This document shows, one piece after another, positions 7,197 to 14,908 of a stretch of DNA of 64,000 bases (positions within the stretch are counted from its first letter, which is position 1; each line of letters opens with the position of its first letter). Origin of the DNA: JAICMB01 sp035295125 (GTDB taxonomy: Bacteria > Acidobacteriota > Terriglobia > Bryobacterales > Bryobacteraceae). A program made the position numbers and the translations under genes. The notes under the pieces are model-generated. The model was not told the origin of the DNA. It saw only the letters and a list, made by a program, of their open reading frames with translations, and did not search any database. The DNA lies in contig DATGJP010000095.1 in NCBI GenBank assembly GCA_035295125.1, positions 1 to 64,000 of the forward strand, read 5' to 3'.

Positions 7197-9611
7197 ATGC
7201 ACGATCTTCGATACGCCGTCCGCCTTATTCGACAGAATTGGGCGTTTTCTCTTACCGTCATCGTGATTCTCGCGCTCTGCATCGGTGCCAATACGGCCGT
7301 TTTGTCAATCGTCAACGCGGCCATCGTCCGGCCACTCCCTTACCCTGAGCCAGACCGGCTCGCCGCGCTGGCTCGAACGTACAAAAACGATCACAATCTC
7401 TACTCATCCGTCGACGGCACGGATTGGGAAGTCATTCGCGATCAAGCCAACGCGGTCCAAGCGGCCGCCTACCCTTACCGCGGAAGCTTGGGCGGCGGGG
7501 TAAATTTGGGCCTCGATGGCCGAGGCGTCTTTATCCACCAGGATCGCGTTTCGGCGGGCTTCTTCAAGGTTTTGGGAATTCCGCCGCTCATCGGCCGCGA
7601 ATTCACGCTCGATGAAGACCGCGAAGGCGGACCGCGTGCCGCCATGCTGAGCTACAACGCCTGGCAACGATTTTTTCACGGCGATCGAGCGATTATCGGC
7701 CGCGAAATTCACCTTCGTGGCGAGCCCTATACCGTCGTCGGTGTGATGCCGAAGGGTTTTCGATTCGAAGTCGACACGGAAGTTTGGACACCGCTCAAGC
7801 CGTCGACAAAAGGCGAAGGCGAAAACTCGAATTATCGCATGATCGCACGGCTGCGGCCAGGAGTGAGTTGGGAGCAGGCGCGCACACAGATCGCTCAGCT
7901 GAGCGACGAAGTGCGGCGGAGGAAGACTTATGACAATGCCAACTTTACGCTCGGGCTCGCTGGGATTCAGGAAACCATCACGCGCGATCTGCGCCAGCCG
8001 TTGATGATTCTCTGGGCCGCGGTCGGGGCCGTGTTCGTGCTTGGCTGCGTGAATATTGGAGGCATGCTGCTCGCTCGCGCTTCCGGTCGCGTGAGCGAGA
8101 TTTCGACCCGGCTTGCGCTGGGCGCGCCGGTGAGACGAATCATACGACAGCTTCTCACCGAAAGTCTCGCACTGGGAATGATCGGCGGCGCGGCGGGCGC
8201 CGGCGTTGGATGGGCCGGATTGTTAGCACTGCGCGATTTGGGAGCCGGCACGTTTTCGTTCCTCGAACAGGTCGATTTCGATTGGCGCGTTCTGGCCGCG
8301 ACGCTGATGCTGACGTTGATTGCTGGCATCGGATTTGGATTAGTTCCTGCCTGGCAAGCATCGCGAGTTGACCTGCGATCCGTGCAAACCGGCTCACGAA
8401 CTATCGCCGGACGCAAGCGACTCCTGCCGCTCGGAACGCTGGTCGGGGGGCAGGTCGCCCTGACTGTCCCGTTGCTGATCGGCGCCGGACTTCTGCTGCA
8501 TACGTTTTTGCATTTGTGGAACGTCAACCCCGGCTTCGATCCGAATCACGTCATGACCGCGCGATTCTCCTTGCAGGACGCGCGCTACGGGACGTCGCAA
8601 AAAGTCGGCCAGTTGTTCGATCGCGCGATCGAGCGCCTTCGCGAAACGCCTGGAATCGAATCCGCCGCCGCTAGCCTGGCCCTGCCGTATCAGCGCGGCT
8701 TGAATGCGGGCGTCAAGCTTCCGGGCAAGGACCAGTTCGAGACGACGAACAGCGTCTACGTCACTCCTGGGTTCTTCGAAACTCTGCGCATCCCCTTGCT
8801 CGAAGGCCGCTTGTTCACCGCCGCCGACGGCGCGAATTCGACGAAAGTCGTGATCGTCAATGAGGCGTTCGTCAGCCACTATCTCAAGAACCAGTCCGTG
8901 ACCGGCCAGGTGCTCGGATTCGACCATGATCGTCTCCAGATTGTCGGCGTGGTGGGAAGCGTTGAGGAACACGCCGGCTTTGGCGATTTCGCTCCCGTTG
9001 CGCATGTTCCCACGGCCTACACTCTTGCGTCGCAGACCAGCGACGATCTTCTAAAAATACTGCACGGATGGTTCTCGCCCAATTGGATCGTGCGCAGCTC
9101 GATTCCGGATCGCAGGCTGTCGGTCGCGATCGAACAAGCGATCCAGTCCGTCGATCCCATGCTGCCGATTTCAGAATTTCGATCGATCAACGATGTCAAG
9201 GCCCAATCGCTCACGCTGGAGCGATTTCTCGCCGCGCTGGTGAACGCGCTCGCCGTGCTCGCCGCTTTGCTGACTACGCTCGGAATTTATGGTTTGATCG
9301 CGAATCTGGTTGCCGAGCGAACCAAAGAGCTCGGGATTCGCATGGCGCTCGGGTCGACGGCGATGCAAGCAATGGGTGTGGCGCTGAAACCGGCGCTGGT
9401 TCGCGTGCTGGCAGGTGTCGTGATCGGTGCCGCCGCCTCGATCGGCCTCGAGCGATTGCTCAAGAGTTTCTTGTGGGGTGTTCAGCCGGGCGACCCGATC
9501 ACTTTGCTAGCGGTCGGCGTGGGATTACTGCTCGCGACTGTAATCGCGGCGCTTGCGCCATCGTTACGCGTTATTCGATTGAATCCAGCGGATACGCTAC
9601 GAGCAGAGTAG
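7197..9611 (+). CDS. ABC transporter permease of the acidobacterial duplicated orphan (ADOP) type
   Basis: This 804-residue membrane protein has two MacB/FtsX-like halves. It opens with MHDLRYAVRLIRQNWAFSL and a first transmembrane helix (about 20-42), followed by a periplasmic MacB_PCD domain with PYTVVGVMPKGF. FtsX-type transmembrane segments lie at about 270-395. A second periplasmic part follows, and a final FtsX block at 680-800 contains ERTKELGIRMALG and ends LNPADTLRAE. This duplication is the hallmark of ADOP permeases, which are very abundant in Solibacter-like genomes and usually lack a neighbouring ATPase, as here. The substrate is unknown; MacB relatives act in peptide or lipoprotein handling. 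Confidence 0.92.
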   Translation: MHDLRYAVRLIRQNWAFSLTVIVILALCIGANTAVLSIVNAAIVRPLPYPEPDRLAALARTYKNDHNLYSSVDGTDWEVIRDQANAVQAAAYPYRGSLGGGVNLGLDGRGVFIHQDRVSAGFFKVLGIPPLIGREFTLDEDREGGPRAAMLSYNAWQRFFHGDRAIIGREIHLRGEPYTVVGVMPKGFRFEVDTEVWTPLKPSTKGEGENSNYRMIARLRPGVSWEQARTQIAQLSDEVRRRKTYDNANFTLGLAGIQETITRDLRQPLMILWAAVGAVFVLGCVNIGGMLLARASGRVSEISTRLALGAPVRRIIRQLLTESLALGMIGGAAGAGVGWAGLLALRDLGAGTFSFLEQVDFDWRVLAATLMLTLIAGIGFGLVPAWQASRVDLRSVQTGSRTIAGRKRLLPLGTLVGGQVALTVPLLIGAGLLLHTFLHLWNVNPGFDPNHVMTARFSLQDARYGTSQKVGQLFDRAIERLRETPGIESAAASLALPYQRGLNAGVKLPGKDQFETTNSVYVTPGFFETLRIPLLEGRLFTAADGANSTKVVIVNEAFVSHYLKNQSVTGQVLGFDHDRLQIVGVVGSVEEHAGFGDFAPVAHVPTAYTLASQTSDDLLKILHGWFSPNWIVRSSIPDRRLSVAIEQAIQSVDPMLPISEFRSINDVKAQSLTLERFLAALVNALAVLAALLTTLGIYGLIANLVAERTKELGIRMALGSTAMQAMGVALKPALVRVLAGVVIGAAASIGLERLLKSFLWGVQPGDPITLLAVGVGLLLATVIAALAPSLRVIRLNPADTLRAE

Positions 9612-9789
9612 CTGGGCCGGTTCCGCTTCCTTTCGACCTCTTCACCTCGTCAGATCTGGAAGCACTTGCCGATCTGCTCATGCAAATCAGGCGGAGTTCC
9701 GCGCGTAGGAGCATCGGGCATCGCCCAGCGCAGGCCGCCTCCGACTTCGGAACAGTCGAGCGTACTCCTCCTTCGGGCGATTCCACCCC

Positions 9790-9921
9790 TAACAGCCCGT
9801 GGCAGAAATCGGGCAGGCCGAATACCCGCCCCACCTTGGCTCGCAACCTGTTGAGCCCTCAAGGTGGCGCAGGCGGTTTCGCCTGCGCATGCTTCTCAAA
9901 GACTTCTGCCACGGGCTGCTA
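9790..9921. repeat. MITE-like element with terminal inverted repeats
   Basis: The ends form a perfect 15-base inverted repeat, CAGCCCGTGGCAGAA at 9793-9807 and its complement at 9905-9919. Matching extends to 21 bases with two mismatches and with TA at both outer ends. Inside is a second perfect palindrome at 9867-9888 (GCGCAGGCG / CGCCTGCGC, loop GTTT). The segment 9831-9857 recurs at 49831-49857. It carries no gene. The right end lies within the degenerate 3' end of the IS91-type transposase fragment. Confidence 0.65.
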
Positions 9922-10497
9922 ATGCAAACATTTCGCTTTCAATTCGTATTGAAGCGTCGAGCAGCACGGAAGACCGCACGTAACCAGAAATTCGGCCAGC
10001 ACCAAATGAAGGTGGGGATGGTGCAGGAGATTTTGCCCCTTTGTCTGAAGCAGGCTGAGAAAGCCAATCTCGGCACCGAGATGTTTTGGATCGGCGGCGA
10101 TCTCCAGCAGGGTCGCCGCACTGGGTCGAAACAGGAGCGTATACAGAATCTTTTTGTTGTGAAAGGCCAGCGGAGCTAGTTCATGCGGAAGTGTGAAGAC
10201 CACGTGCACATAACGAACTGGTAGCAGATCTGCGGTGCGAGCGGCGAGCCATTTATCGCGAGCGTTGGTCTGACACTCTGGACAATCGCGATTGCGGCAG
10301 GAGTTATAGGAGATGGCCACGGTATGACCGCTGCGAGAACACCGATGACGGTGGCCGCCGAGTGCTGCAGTGCGACATCGCTCGATCGCGGAGAGTACCC
10401 TCAGGTGCAGCCCGGTCAGCCAGGAACGATGTTTCTCGATGAAGCTTTCGCCTACCGCACGGACAATGTCGGCCACCTCGAAGGGTGGCCGATTCAT
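9919..10497 (-). pseudogene. IS91-family transposase, N-terminal half only
   Basis: The translation has the zinc-binding N-terminal region of IS91-type Y2 transposases: VGESFIEKHRSWL, then SYNSCRNRDCPECQ (Cys pair), RYVHVVFTLPHELAPLAFHNK, and GQNLLHHPHLHLVLA. Homology stops at about 10000, just before the Tyr-Tyr catalytic region. The frame then runs through unrelated sequence, including the end of the repeat element, to a stop at 9919. A full-length relative is about 300-400 residues, so more than a third is missing. It is a remnant unable to transpose by itself. Confidence 0.75.
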
Positions 10498-10560
10498 CCC
10501 TTCTTCTCGCTGTTATTCCGATGCTTGACTCCGAGCGCTGGCCGCTTCAGGTCGCTTTGG

Positions 10561-10695
10561 CTAGCGACCGGTAACTGGTCCATTGCCGAAGTGTTTGGCG
10601 AACGCAGCAACAACCCGCAGGTAGCCGCGGATGGTAGCCTCAGAATAGTTACGACGCTGGAGTTCCTCCAGCATCAATTTGCGTAAATGGGTCAC
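10561..10695 (-). pseudogene. N-terminal fragment of an IS91-associated tyrosine recombinase
   Basis: From GTG 10695, preceded by AAGGAG eight bases upstream, the frame reads VTHLRKLMLEELQRRNYS then EATIRGYLRVVAAFAKHFG. This is the SAM-like core-binding start of the integrase often encoded just before IS91-type transposases. It stops after about 44 codons, so the catalytic domain is deleted. With the next fragment it outlines a shrunken IS91-type element at about 10000-10720. Confidence 0.6.
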
Positions 10696-10718
10696 AGGAA
10701 TCTCCTTTTCTGTGACCC
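10689..10718. repeat. Nine-base-arm hairpin at the edge of the IS91 remnant
   Basis: GGGTCACAG (10689-10697) pairs perfectly with CTGTGACCC (10710-10718) across a 12-base loop. The left arm contains the GTG start of the recombinase fragment, and the loop contains its ribosome site. It could be part of the element terminus or a translational control hairpin. Confidence 0.5.
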
Positions 10719-10734
10719 AACCTATTGTTTTTCG

Positions 10735-10932
10735 ATGGCGAGTGAAATCAGAGACCGAACTTTCACGGTTCGATTCAAGAGCGGAGACACACAACCAGTG
10801 GTTGCGGCTTCCTACCGTGCCGAGGCTGATGCGCTAATCTTCCTCAACGCAGGTAAGGAACTCGTCGGCCTCTTCGACCTTACTGAAGTCGCCGACTGGG
10901 ATCCAAAGCTCCCTGAAGACACACACGCGTAG
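10735..10932 (+). CDS. Small hypothetical protein of 65 residues
   Basis: The frame from ATG 10735 gives MASEIRDRTFTVRFKSGD followed by a compact, regular sequence rich in alternating hydrophobic residues (ALIFLNAGKELVGLFDLTEV). This looks like a folded small beta-rich domain rather than a random frame. No family is recognised. The ribosome site is unclear. A longer in-frame start at 10687 would run through the hairpin and is less likely. It lies at the outer edge of the IS91 remnant and could have travelled with it. Confidence 0.5.
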   Translation: MASEIRDRTFTVRFKSGDTQPVVAASYRAEADALIFLNAGKELVGLFDLTEVADWDPKLPEDTHA

Positions 10933-11431
10933 CGTCCGCCGCGCCAGCGGCTTAGTTCAAACGCCCACATCACCGAAGACAGTCACTTCCTGGAGAAGGA
11001 CGCGATTTTATATCCATAAACAGCGCCGCTACCGACGACCAGCCATAGGATTGCATCCTGGAGCGGTGATTACCCGACAAGCACCCATCGCCGATCCGCA
11101 CGATCACAACATTCCAAAACATACCCAACCCGCCGCTATCCCATTCACACCGCAAGCTTTCAGGCTCATTAGTCCTCATCCACCTCTACGCAGTCTCCTC
11201 ACCCCAACGTCTACCCTGAAACCGTGCAGGCAACCCAGGGTCTGCCCCCGATCTTTGAAATTCGAATATCCACCGAAACGCGCGACGCAGAGTCAAAATT
11301 TTCCGTCGCAAACGGCCCATTTTTGCGTCGCATTTCCGCGCTCTTTCAGCGTTTTCAATTACATCCACCGTGTGTGCAGCAGCCATGTAGAAGCTGCTCA
11401 ATACTCCAGACCCGGTGCTATCATCGACCAT
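10933..11431. other. Intergenic region, nothing recognised
   Basis: About 500 bases with no convincing gene on either strand. It is less GC-rich than its surroundings and contains C/A-rich stretches. The promoter for the dehydrogenase at 11432 should lie in its right part but no clear consensus is visible. Confidence 0.5.
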
Positions 11432-12217
11432 ATGAAACTAGCCGGTAAAACGGTCGTCGTGACCGGTGGGGCCAATGGAATTGGCCGTGCGCTGTGCCGC
11501 CGATTCGCCGCGGAGGGCGCGCGCACAGTGGTCGTAGCCGATGTGGATGACGCCGCCGCGCAGGCAGTAGCCGCTGAAATAGGCGGCCACGCGATTCGCA
11601 CCGATGTTCGGAAAGAATCCGACATCATCGCCCTCGTCGATCGCGTCCAAAGCGAATTCGGCGCCATCGATCTGTTCTGTTCGAATGCCGGAATCGGAGT
11701 CGAGGGTGGCGTTGAAGTGTCCGATAGCGAGTGGCAGCGCATCTGGGAAATCAACTTCATGGCTCACGTCTGGGCCGCCCGCGCCGTCCTTCCCTCCATG
11801 CTCGAGCGCGGCGAGGGATACCTCCTCCAAACCGTTTCCGCCGCCGGCCTGCTGACTCAGATCGGTTCCGCACCTTACGCCGTCACCAAGCACGCCGCGC
11901 AATCGCTCGCAGAGTGGCTCGCCATTACCTACGGAGATCGCGGCATTAAGGTTTCCGCGCTGTGCCCGCAAGGTGTGAAAACGCGAATGCTGGAAGATGC
12001 CGAGTTCGGTGGCGGAACATTCATTCTCGAAACCGCGATCGAACCCGAAAAAGTGGCCCAGGCTGTGGTCGAAGGTCTCGACAAGGAAACGTTCCTGATT
12101 CTGCCCCATCCCGAAGCCGCCGAGTACATGCGCCGCCGCTCCGGGGACATCGACCGATGGCTGCGCGGCATGCGCAGGCTGCAGGCGGACTATCAACCCC
12201 TCAAAGCCAAAGCCTGA
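11432..12217 (+). CDS. Short-chain dehydrogenase/reductase (SDR)
   Basis: From ATG 11432 the product is 261 residues, the usual length for classical SDRs. TGGANGIG near residues 11-18 is the NAD(P)-binding glycine motif. A conserved NAG lies in the central strand (CSNAGIG), with the catalytic Ser in VSAAG and Tyr/Lys in YAVTK. The enzyme is a cytoplasmic NAD(P)-dependent oxidoreductase on alcohols or ketones; the substrate cannot be deduced. The open frame extends far upstream, but ATG 11432 begins exactly at the standard SDR N terminus (MKLAGKTVVVTGG). It is about 40 bases from the stressosome operon and could be co-transcribed with it. Confidence 0.9.
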   Translation: MKLAGKTVVVTGGANGIGRALCRRFAAEGARTVVVADVDDAAAQAVAAEIGGHAIRTDVRKESDIIALVDRVQSEFGAIDLFCSNAGIGVEGGVEVSDSEWQRIWEINFMAHVWAARAVLPSMLERGEGYLLQTVSAAGLLTQIGSAPYAVTKHAAQSLAEWLAITYGDRGIKVSALCPQGVKTRMLEDAEFGGGTFILETAIEPEKVAQAVVEGLDKETFLILPHPEAAEYMRRRSGDIDRWLRGMRRLQADYQPLKAKA

Positions 12218-12258
12218 ATTGAGAGGACAAGCTGAAGCTTGGCTCACCAGACAACAAT

Positions 12259-13098
12259 ATGGAAGACCCAAAAGATTTGCGCGTCCCGGACCCTTCAGCG
12301 ACCGAGATGTTGCAGTTGCTGGTGGACAATCTTCGAGATTACGCCATCATCCTGCTCGACACTGATGGGCGCGTCCTCACCTGGAACACCGCCGCCGAAC
12401 GGATCAAGGGCTGGAAAGCCGACGAAATTATCGGCCAGCCGATCTCTCGTTTCTATACCAAAGAGGATGTCGAGGGCGGCAAGATTCAAACCGAGCTGAA
12501 ATCCGCGGCCCAGGAGGGACGCTTCGAAGACGAAGGCTGGCGTGTTCGCAAGGACGGCCGCCGCTTCTGGGCGAACGTCATGATTACGGCACTGCGGGAC
12601 AAGGATGGCACCCTCCGAGGTTTCGGCAAGGTAACCCGCGACCTCACGGAGCGCCGCAACAACGAAGAGAAGATCAAACGCCAGGCACAGGAAATCTTCG
12701 AAATGGCCGCGGTGCCCATTGTCCAGGTGTGGCAGGGTATCCTGCTGGTCCCGCTGATCGGCACATTGGACAGCCAGCGATCGCAGCAATTGATGGAGCG
12801 GCTCCTGCATCGTGTCACCGAAACACGCTCGTCCGTCGCCATTCTCGATATCACCGGCGTCCCGACCATCGATTCGCAGACCGCGCAGCATCTCATCGAA
12901 ACGGTTTCCGCCGTCCGCTTGCTCGGCGCGGACGTAATTCTCACCGGCGTGCGTCCTAATATCGCGCAGACTCTCGTACATCTCGGAATCGACCTTTCCA
13001 ATGTCATCACGCGCGCCTCTTTGGCCTCCGGACTGGGGATGGCTTTAGGCATCCTGAACGCCAGCATCGTTGCGAAAGATCCCACTACGAACGCCTAG
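12259..13098 (+). CDS. RsbR-like stressosome sensor (PAS + STAS)
   Basis: The 279-residue protein has a PAS domain at about 20-135 (IILLDTDGRVLTWNTAAERI ... GFGKVTRDLTER) and a STAS domain at about 155-268. It resembles RsbR proteins, which build the stressosome shell with RsbS and sense signals through the N-terminal domain. Ser206 in DITGVPTIDSQTA sits at the place of the second phosphorylated threonine of B. subtilis RsbRA, and Ser172 in LIGTLDSQR near the first. The N-terminal sensor is PAS rather than the non-haem globin of RsbRA, as in RsbR-type proteins of many Gram-negatives. It starts the five-gene operon. The ligand, possibly a cofactor, is unknown. Confidence 0.85.
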   Translation: MEDPKDLRVPDPSATEMLQLLVDNLRDYAIILLDTDGRVLTWNTAAERIKGWKADEIIGQPISRFYTKEDVEGGKIQTELKSAAQEGRFEDEGWRVRKDGRRFWANVMITALRDKDGTLRGFGKVTRDLTERRNNEEKIKRQAQEIFEMAAVPIVQVWQGILLVPLIGTLDSQRSQQLMERLLHRVTETRSSVAILDITGVPTIDSQTAQHLIETVSAVRLLGADVILTGVRPNIAQTLVHLGIDLSNVITRASLASGLGMALGILNASIVAKDPTTNA

Positions 13099-13104
13099 GC
13101 CAGC

Positions 13105-13485
13105 ATGCATAACTTCGCGATTTCGGTTATTAAAATCCGGGATGTTCTGTTGGTGACCATGCCACCCGACCCCGACGATTCGACCATCTCCGCGCTGCAG
13201 GACAAGGTGCTCACGTCGATGGAAAAGTTCCCGGCCAAGGGCCTTATCCTCGATATCTCCGCTGTCGAGACGCTCGACTCCTTCTTCGCCCGCACCGTCG
13301 CGGAAACCGCCCAGATGGTCACCTTGATGGGTGGCCGAACGATTATCGTGGGCATGCAGCCGGCCGTCGCGGTTACGGTTACCCAGATGGGCCTTACGCT
13401 GGGCAACATCGAGACTGCATTGGACGTGGACCGTGCCCTCGACCTCACCGCAAAGCCGGCGCCCCTCCTGAAAAGGCAGCGGTGA
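13105..13485 (+). CDS. rsbS: RsbS-like STAS scaffold protein
   Basis: This 126-residue single STAS domain protein lies 6 bases after the RsbR-like gene. Ser59 in AVETLDSFFAR coincides in number and motif with the serine of B. subtilis RsbS that the kinase RsbT phosphorylates to release itself from the complex. It should form the stressosome core with the RsbR-like protein and hold RsbT inactive. Its stop overlaps the start of the RsbT gene. It is cytoplasmic. The C-terminal tail (about 113-126) is basic and extends past the usual STAS end. Confidence 0.85.
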   Translation: MHNFAISVIKIRDVLLVTMPPDPDDSTISALQDKVLTSMEKFPAKGLILDISAVETLDSFFARTVAETAQMVTLMGGRTIIVGMQPAVAVTVTQMGLTLGNIETALDVDRALDLTAKPAPLLKRQR

Positions 13486-13898
13486 TGAGCGAGGTGCCGC
13501 CGTCTGGAGAAATGCGCATCGGCGCCGAAACCGATATCGTGGTGTCGCGCCGGACGGTCCGGGACGCAGCCACCCAGTTTGGTTTTAGTGCCACCGACGT
13601 GACGCGCATCGTCACGGCCGCATCGGAACTCGCCCGCAACGTTTTCAAATATGCTGGCGAGGGCGTCATGCGATGGCGGCACCTGGAAACGAATGGCCGG
13701 GTGGGCATCGAGCTGCAGTTTGTCGACCGTGGGCCGGGAATTGCCGATGTCGAACAGGCCATGGAGCAAGGCTATTCCACCGGCGGCGGTTTGGGTGTGG
13801 GCCTTCCGGGCGCGAAACGGCTGGTGGACGAGTTGGAGATTCAATCCGAGGTAGGTTCCGGTACCACCGTCACCTTGAAGAAATGGCGCAAGACGTAG
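13485..13898 (+). CDS. rsbT: RsbT-like serine kinase (GHKL ATPase fold)
   Basis: The 137-residue protein has the anti-sigma/RsbT HATPase motifs: ELARNVFKYAGEG (N box), DRGPGIADVEQAM (G1) and GLGVGLPGAKRLVDEL (G2). RsbT phosphorylates RsbS and RsbR and, once freed, acts on a downstream partner. The ATG at 13485 overlaps the RsbS stop (TGATG); a GTG at 13482 is an alternative. No RsbU-like phosphatase with an RsbT-binding N-terminal domain is adjacent, so the partner is likely one of the next two proteins. The next gene begins 16 bases before this one ends. Confidence 0.85.
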   Translation: MSEVPPSGEMRIGAETDIVVSRRTVRDAATQFGFSATDVTRIVTAASELARNVFKYAGEGVMRWRHLETNGRVGIELQFVDRGPGIADVEQAMEQGYSTGGGLGVGLPGAKRLVDELEIQSEVGSGTTVTLKKWRKT

Positions 13899-14908
13899 AA
13901 AGTGTTCCGATCGAAATCACGGTCGAATGCTCGGCTGACGTCCGCAAAGCCAGCGTGTCTGCAAAAAGCAGCGCGGGGGCGATCGGCTTCCCTGCCGATC
14001 ATTGCGAGGAGGTCGGCCTCGTAGTGACGGAGCTCGGCGCCAATCTACTTCGCCATGCCTCCAGCGGAAAGATCACGGTTTCCGCAACGGGAAAGGACGA
14101 CCGCAAGGGCATTCGGATCGAGTCTGAGGATTCTGGCCCCGGTATCCTCGACGTGGAGCAAGCCATGACGGATGGATATTCCACCATCGGCGGACTCGGG
14201 CTGGGCCTGGGGACCGTGAACCGTCTGATGGACGAGCTCGATATTTATCCGGGCCCGCGCGGCGGCACCCACATTATCTGCCAGCGCTACCTGCGCCCCA
14301 AGGCCTCTACGTCCTTCGACCGCGTGTTGGCATTCGGCACGGCGACGCGGCCGCGCCGCCCAATGGACGAGAACGGCGATGCCTTCATCATCAAGCAATG
14401 GGAGGGTAATGCCCTCCTCGGAGTGATCGACGGTCTCGGTCACGGGCAGTTCGCGCAGCGCGCGTCACGTGCCGCACGGCAATATGTCGAGCAGCACTTC
14501 GATCAACCGCTCGAGAAGCTCTTTCGCGGCGCAGGCCGCGTGTGTCGTGGCACCCGGGGCGTCGTAATGGCCTTAGCGTGCGTCGATCATGCCCGGGCTA
14601 AACTCCGGGTCGCCAGCGTAGGAAATATCGAGGTCCGGTACGTGGGTGGTTCCGAACACTTCAGCCCCGTCGTTCGGCGCGGCATTGTCGGACTGAATGC
14701 TCCGGAGGCCGTGGTAACCGAGCACGCCTGGAATCCCGGCAGCCTGCTCATCATGCACTCGGACGGGCTTTCCACTCGTTGGGACTGGAACGATTTTTCC
14801 GATCTGGCGCGCGAAGCCCCTGAAATAATCGCGCAGCGGCTCATGCGAAAACTCGGCAAACCCGACGATGACGCAACTGTCGTCGTGGCGAGGAGTTCGG
14901 CCCAATGA
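13883..14908 (+). CDS. Fusion of an RsbT-like kinase domain and an RsbX/SpoIIE-type PP2C phosphatase domain
   Basis: From ATG 13883 the product is 341 residues. Residues about 8-135 form a second GHKL domain with ELGANLLRHA, DSGPGILDVEQAM and GLGLGLGTVNRLMDEL, clearly related to the RsbT encoded just before. Residues about 150-338 form a PP2C-like phosphatase: VIDGLGHG (metal-binding Asp), MHSDGLS and KPDDDATVVV. In B. subtilis RsbX is a stand-alone phosphatase that dephosphorylates RsbS and RsbR to reset the stressosome. Having kinase-like and phosphatase domains on one chain suggests that set and reset functions are joined. Its start overlaps rsbT and its stop overlaps the next gene. Confidence 0.82.
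   Translation: MAQDVESVPIEITVECSADVRKASVSAKSSAGAIGFPADHCEEVGLVVTELGANLLRHASSGKITVSATGKDDRKGIRIESEDSGPGILDVEQAMTDGYSTIGGLGLGLGTVNRLMDELDIYPGPRGGTHIICQRYLRPKASTSFDRVLAFGTATRPRRPMDENGDAFIIKQWEGNALLGVIDGLGHGQFAQRASRAARQYVEQHFDQPLEKLFRGAGRVCRGTRGVVMALACVDHARAKLRVASVGNIEVRYVGGSEHFSPVVRRGIVGLNAPEAVVTEHAWNPGSLLIMHSDGLSTRWDWNDFSDLAREAPEIIAQRLMRKLGKPDDDATVVVARSSAQ

Noticed and set aside
10687..10932. 81-residue version of the small gene
   Set aside because: The extra N terminus runs through the IS91-side hairpin; the 65-residue start at 10735 is more natural.
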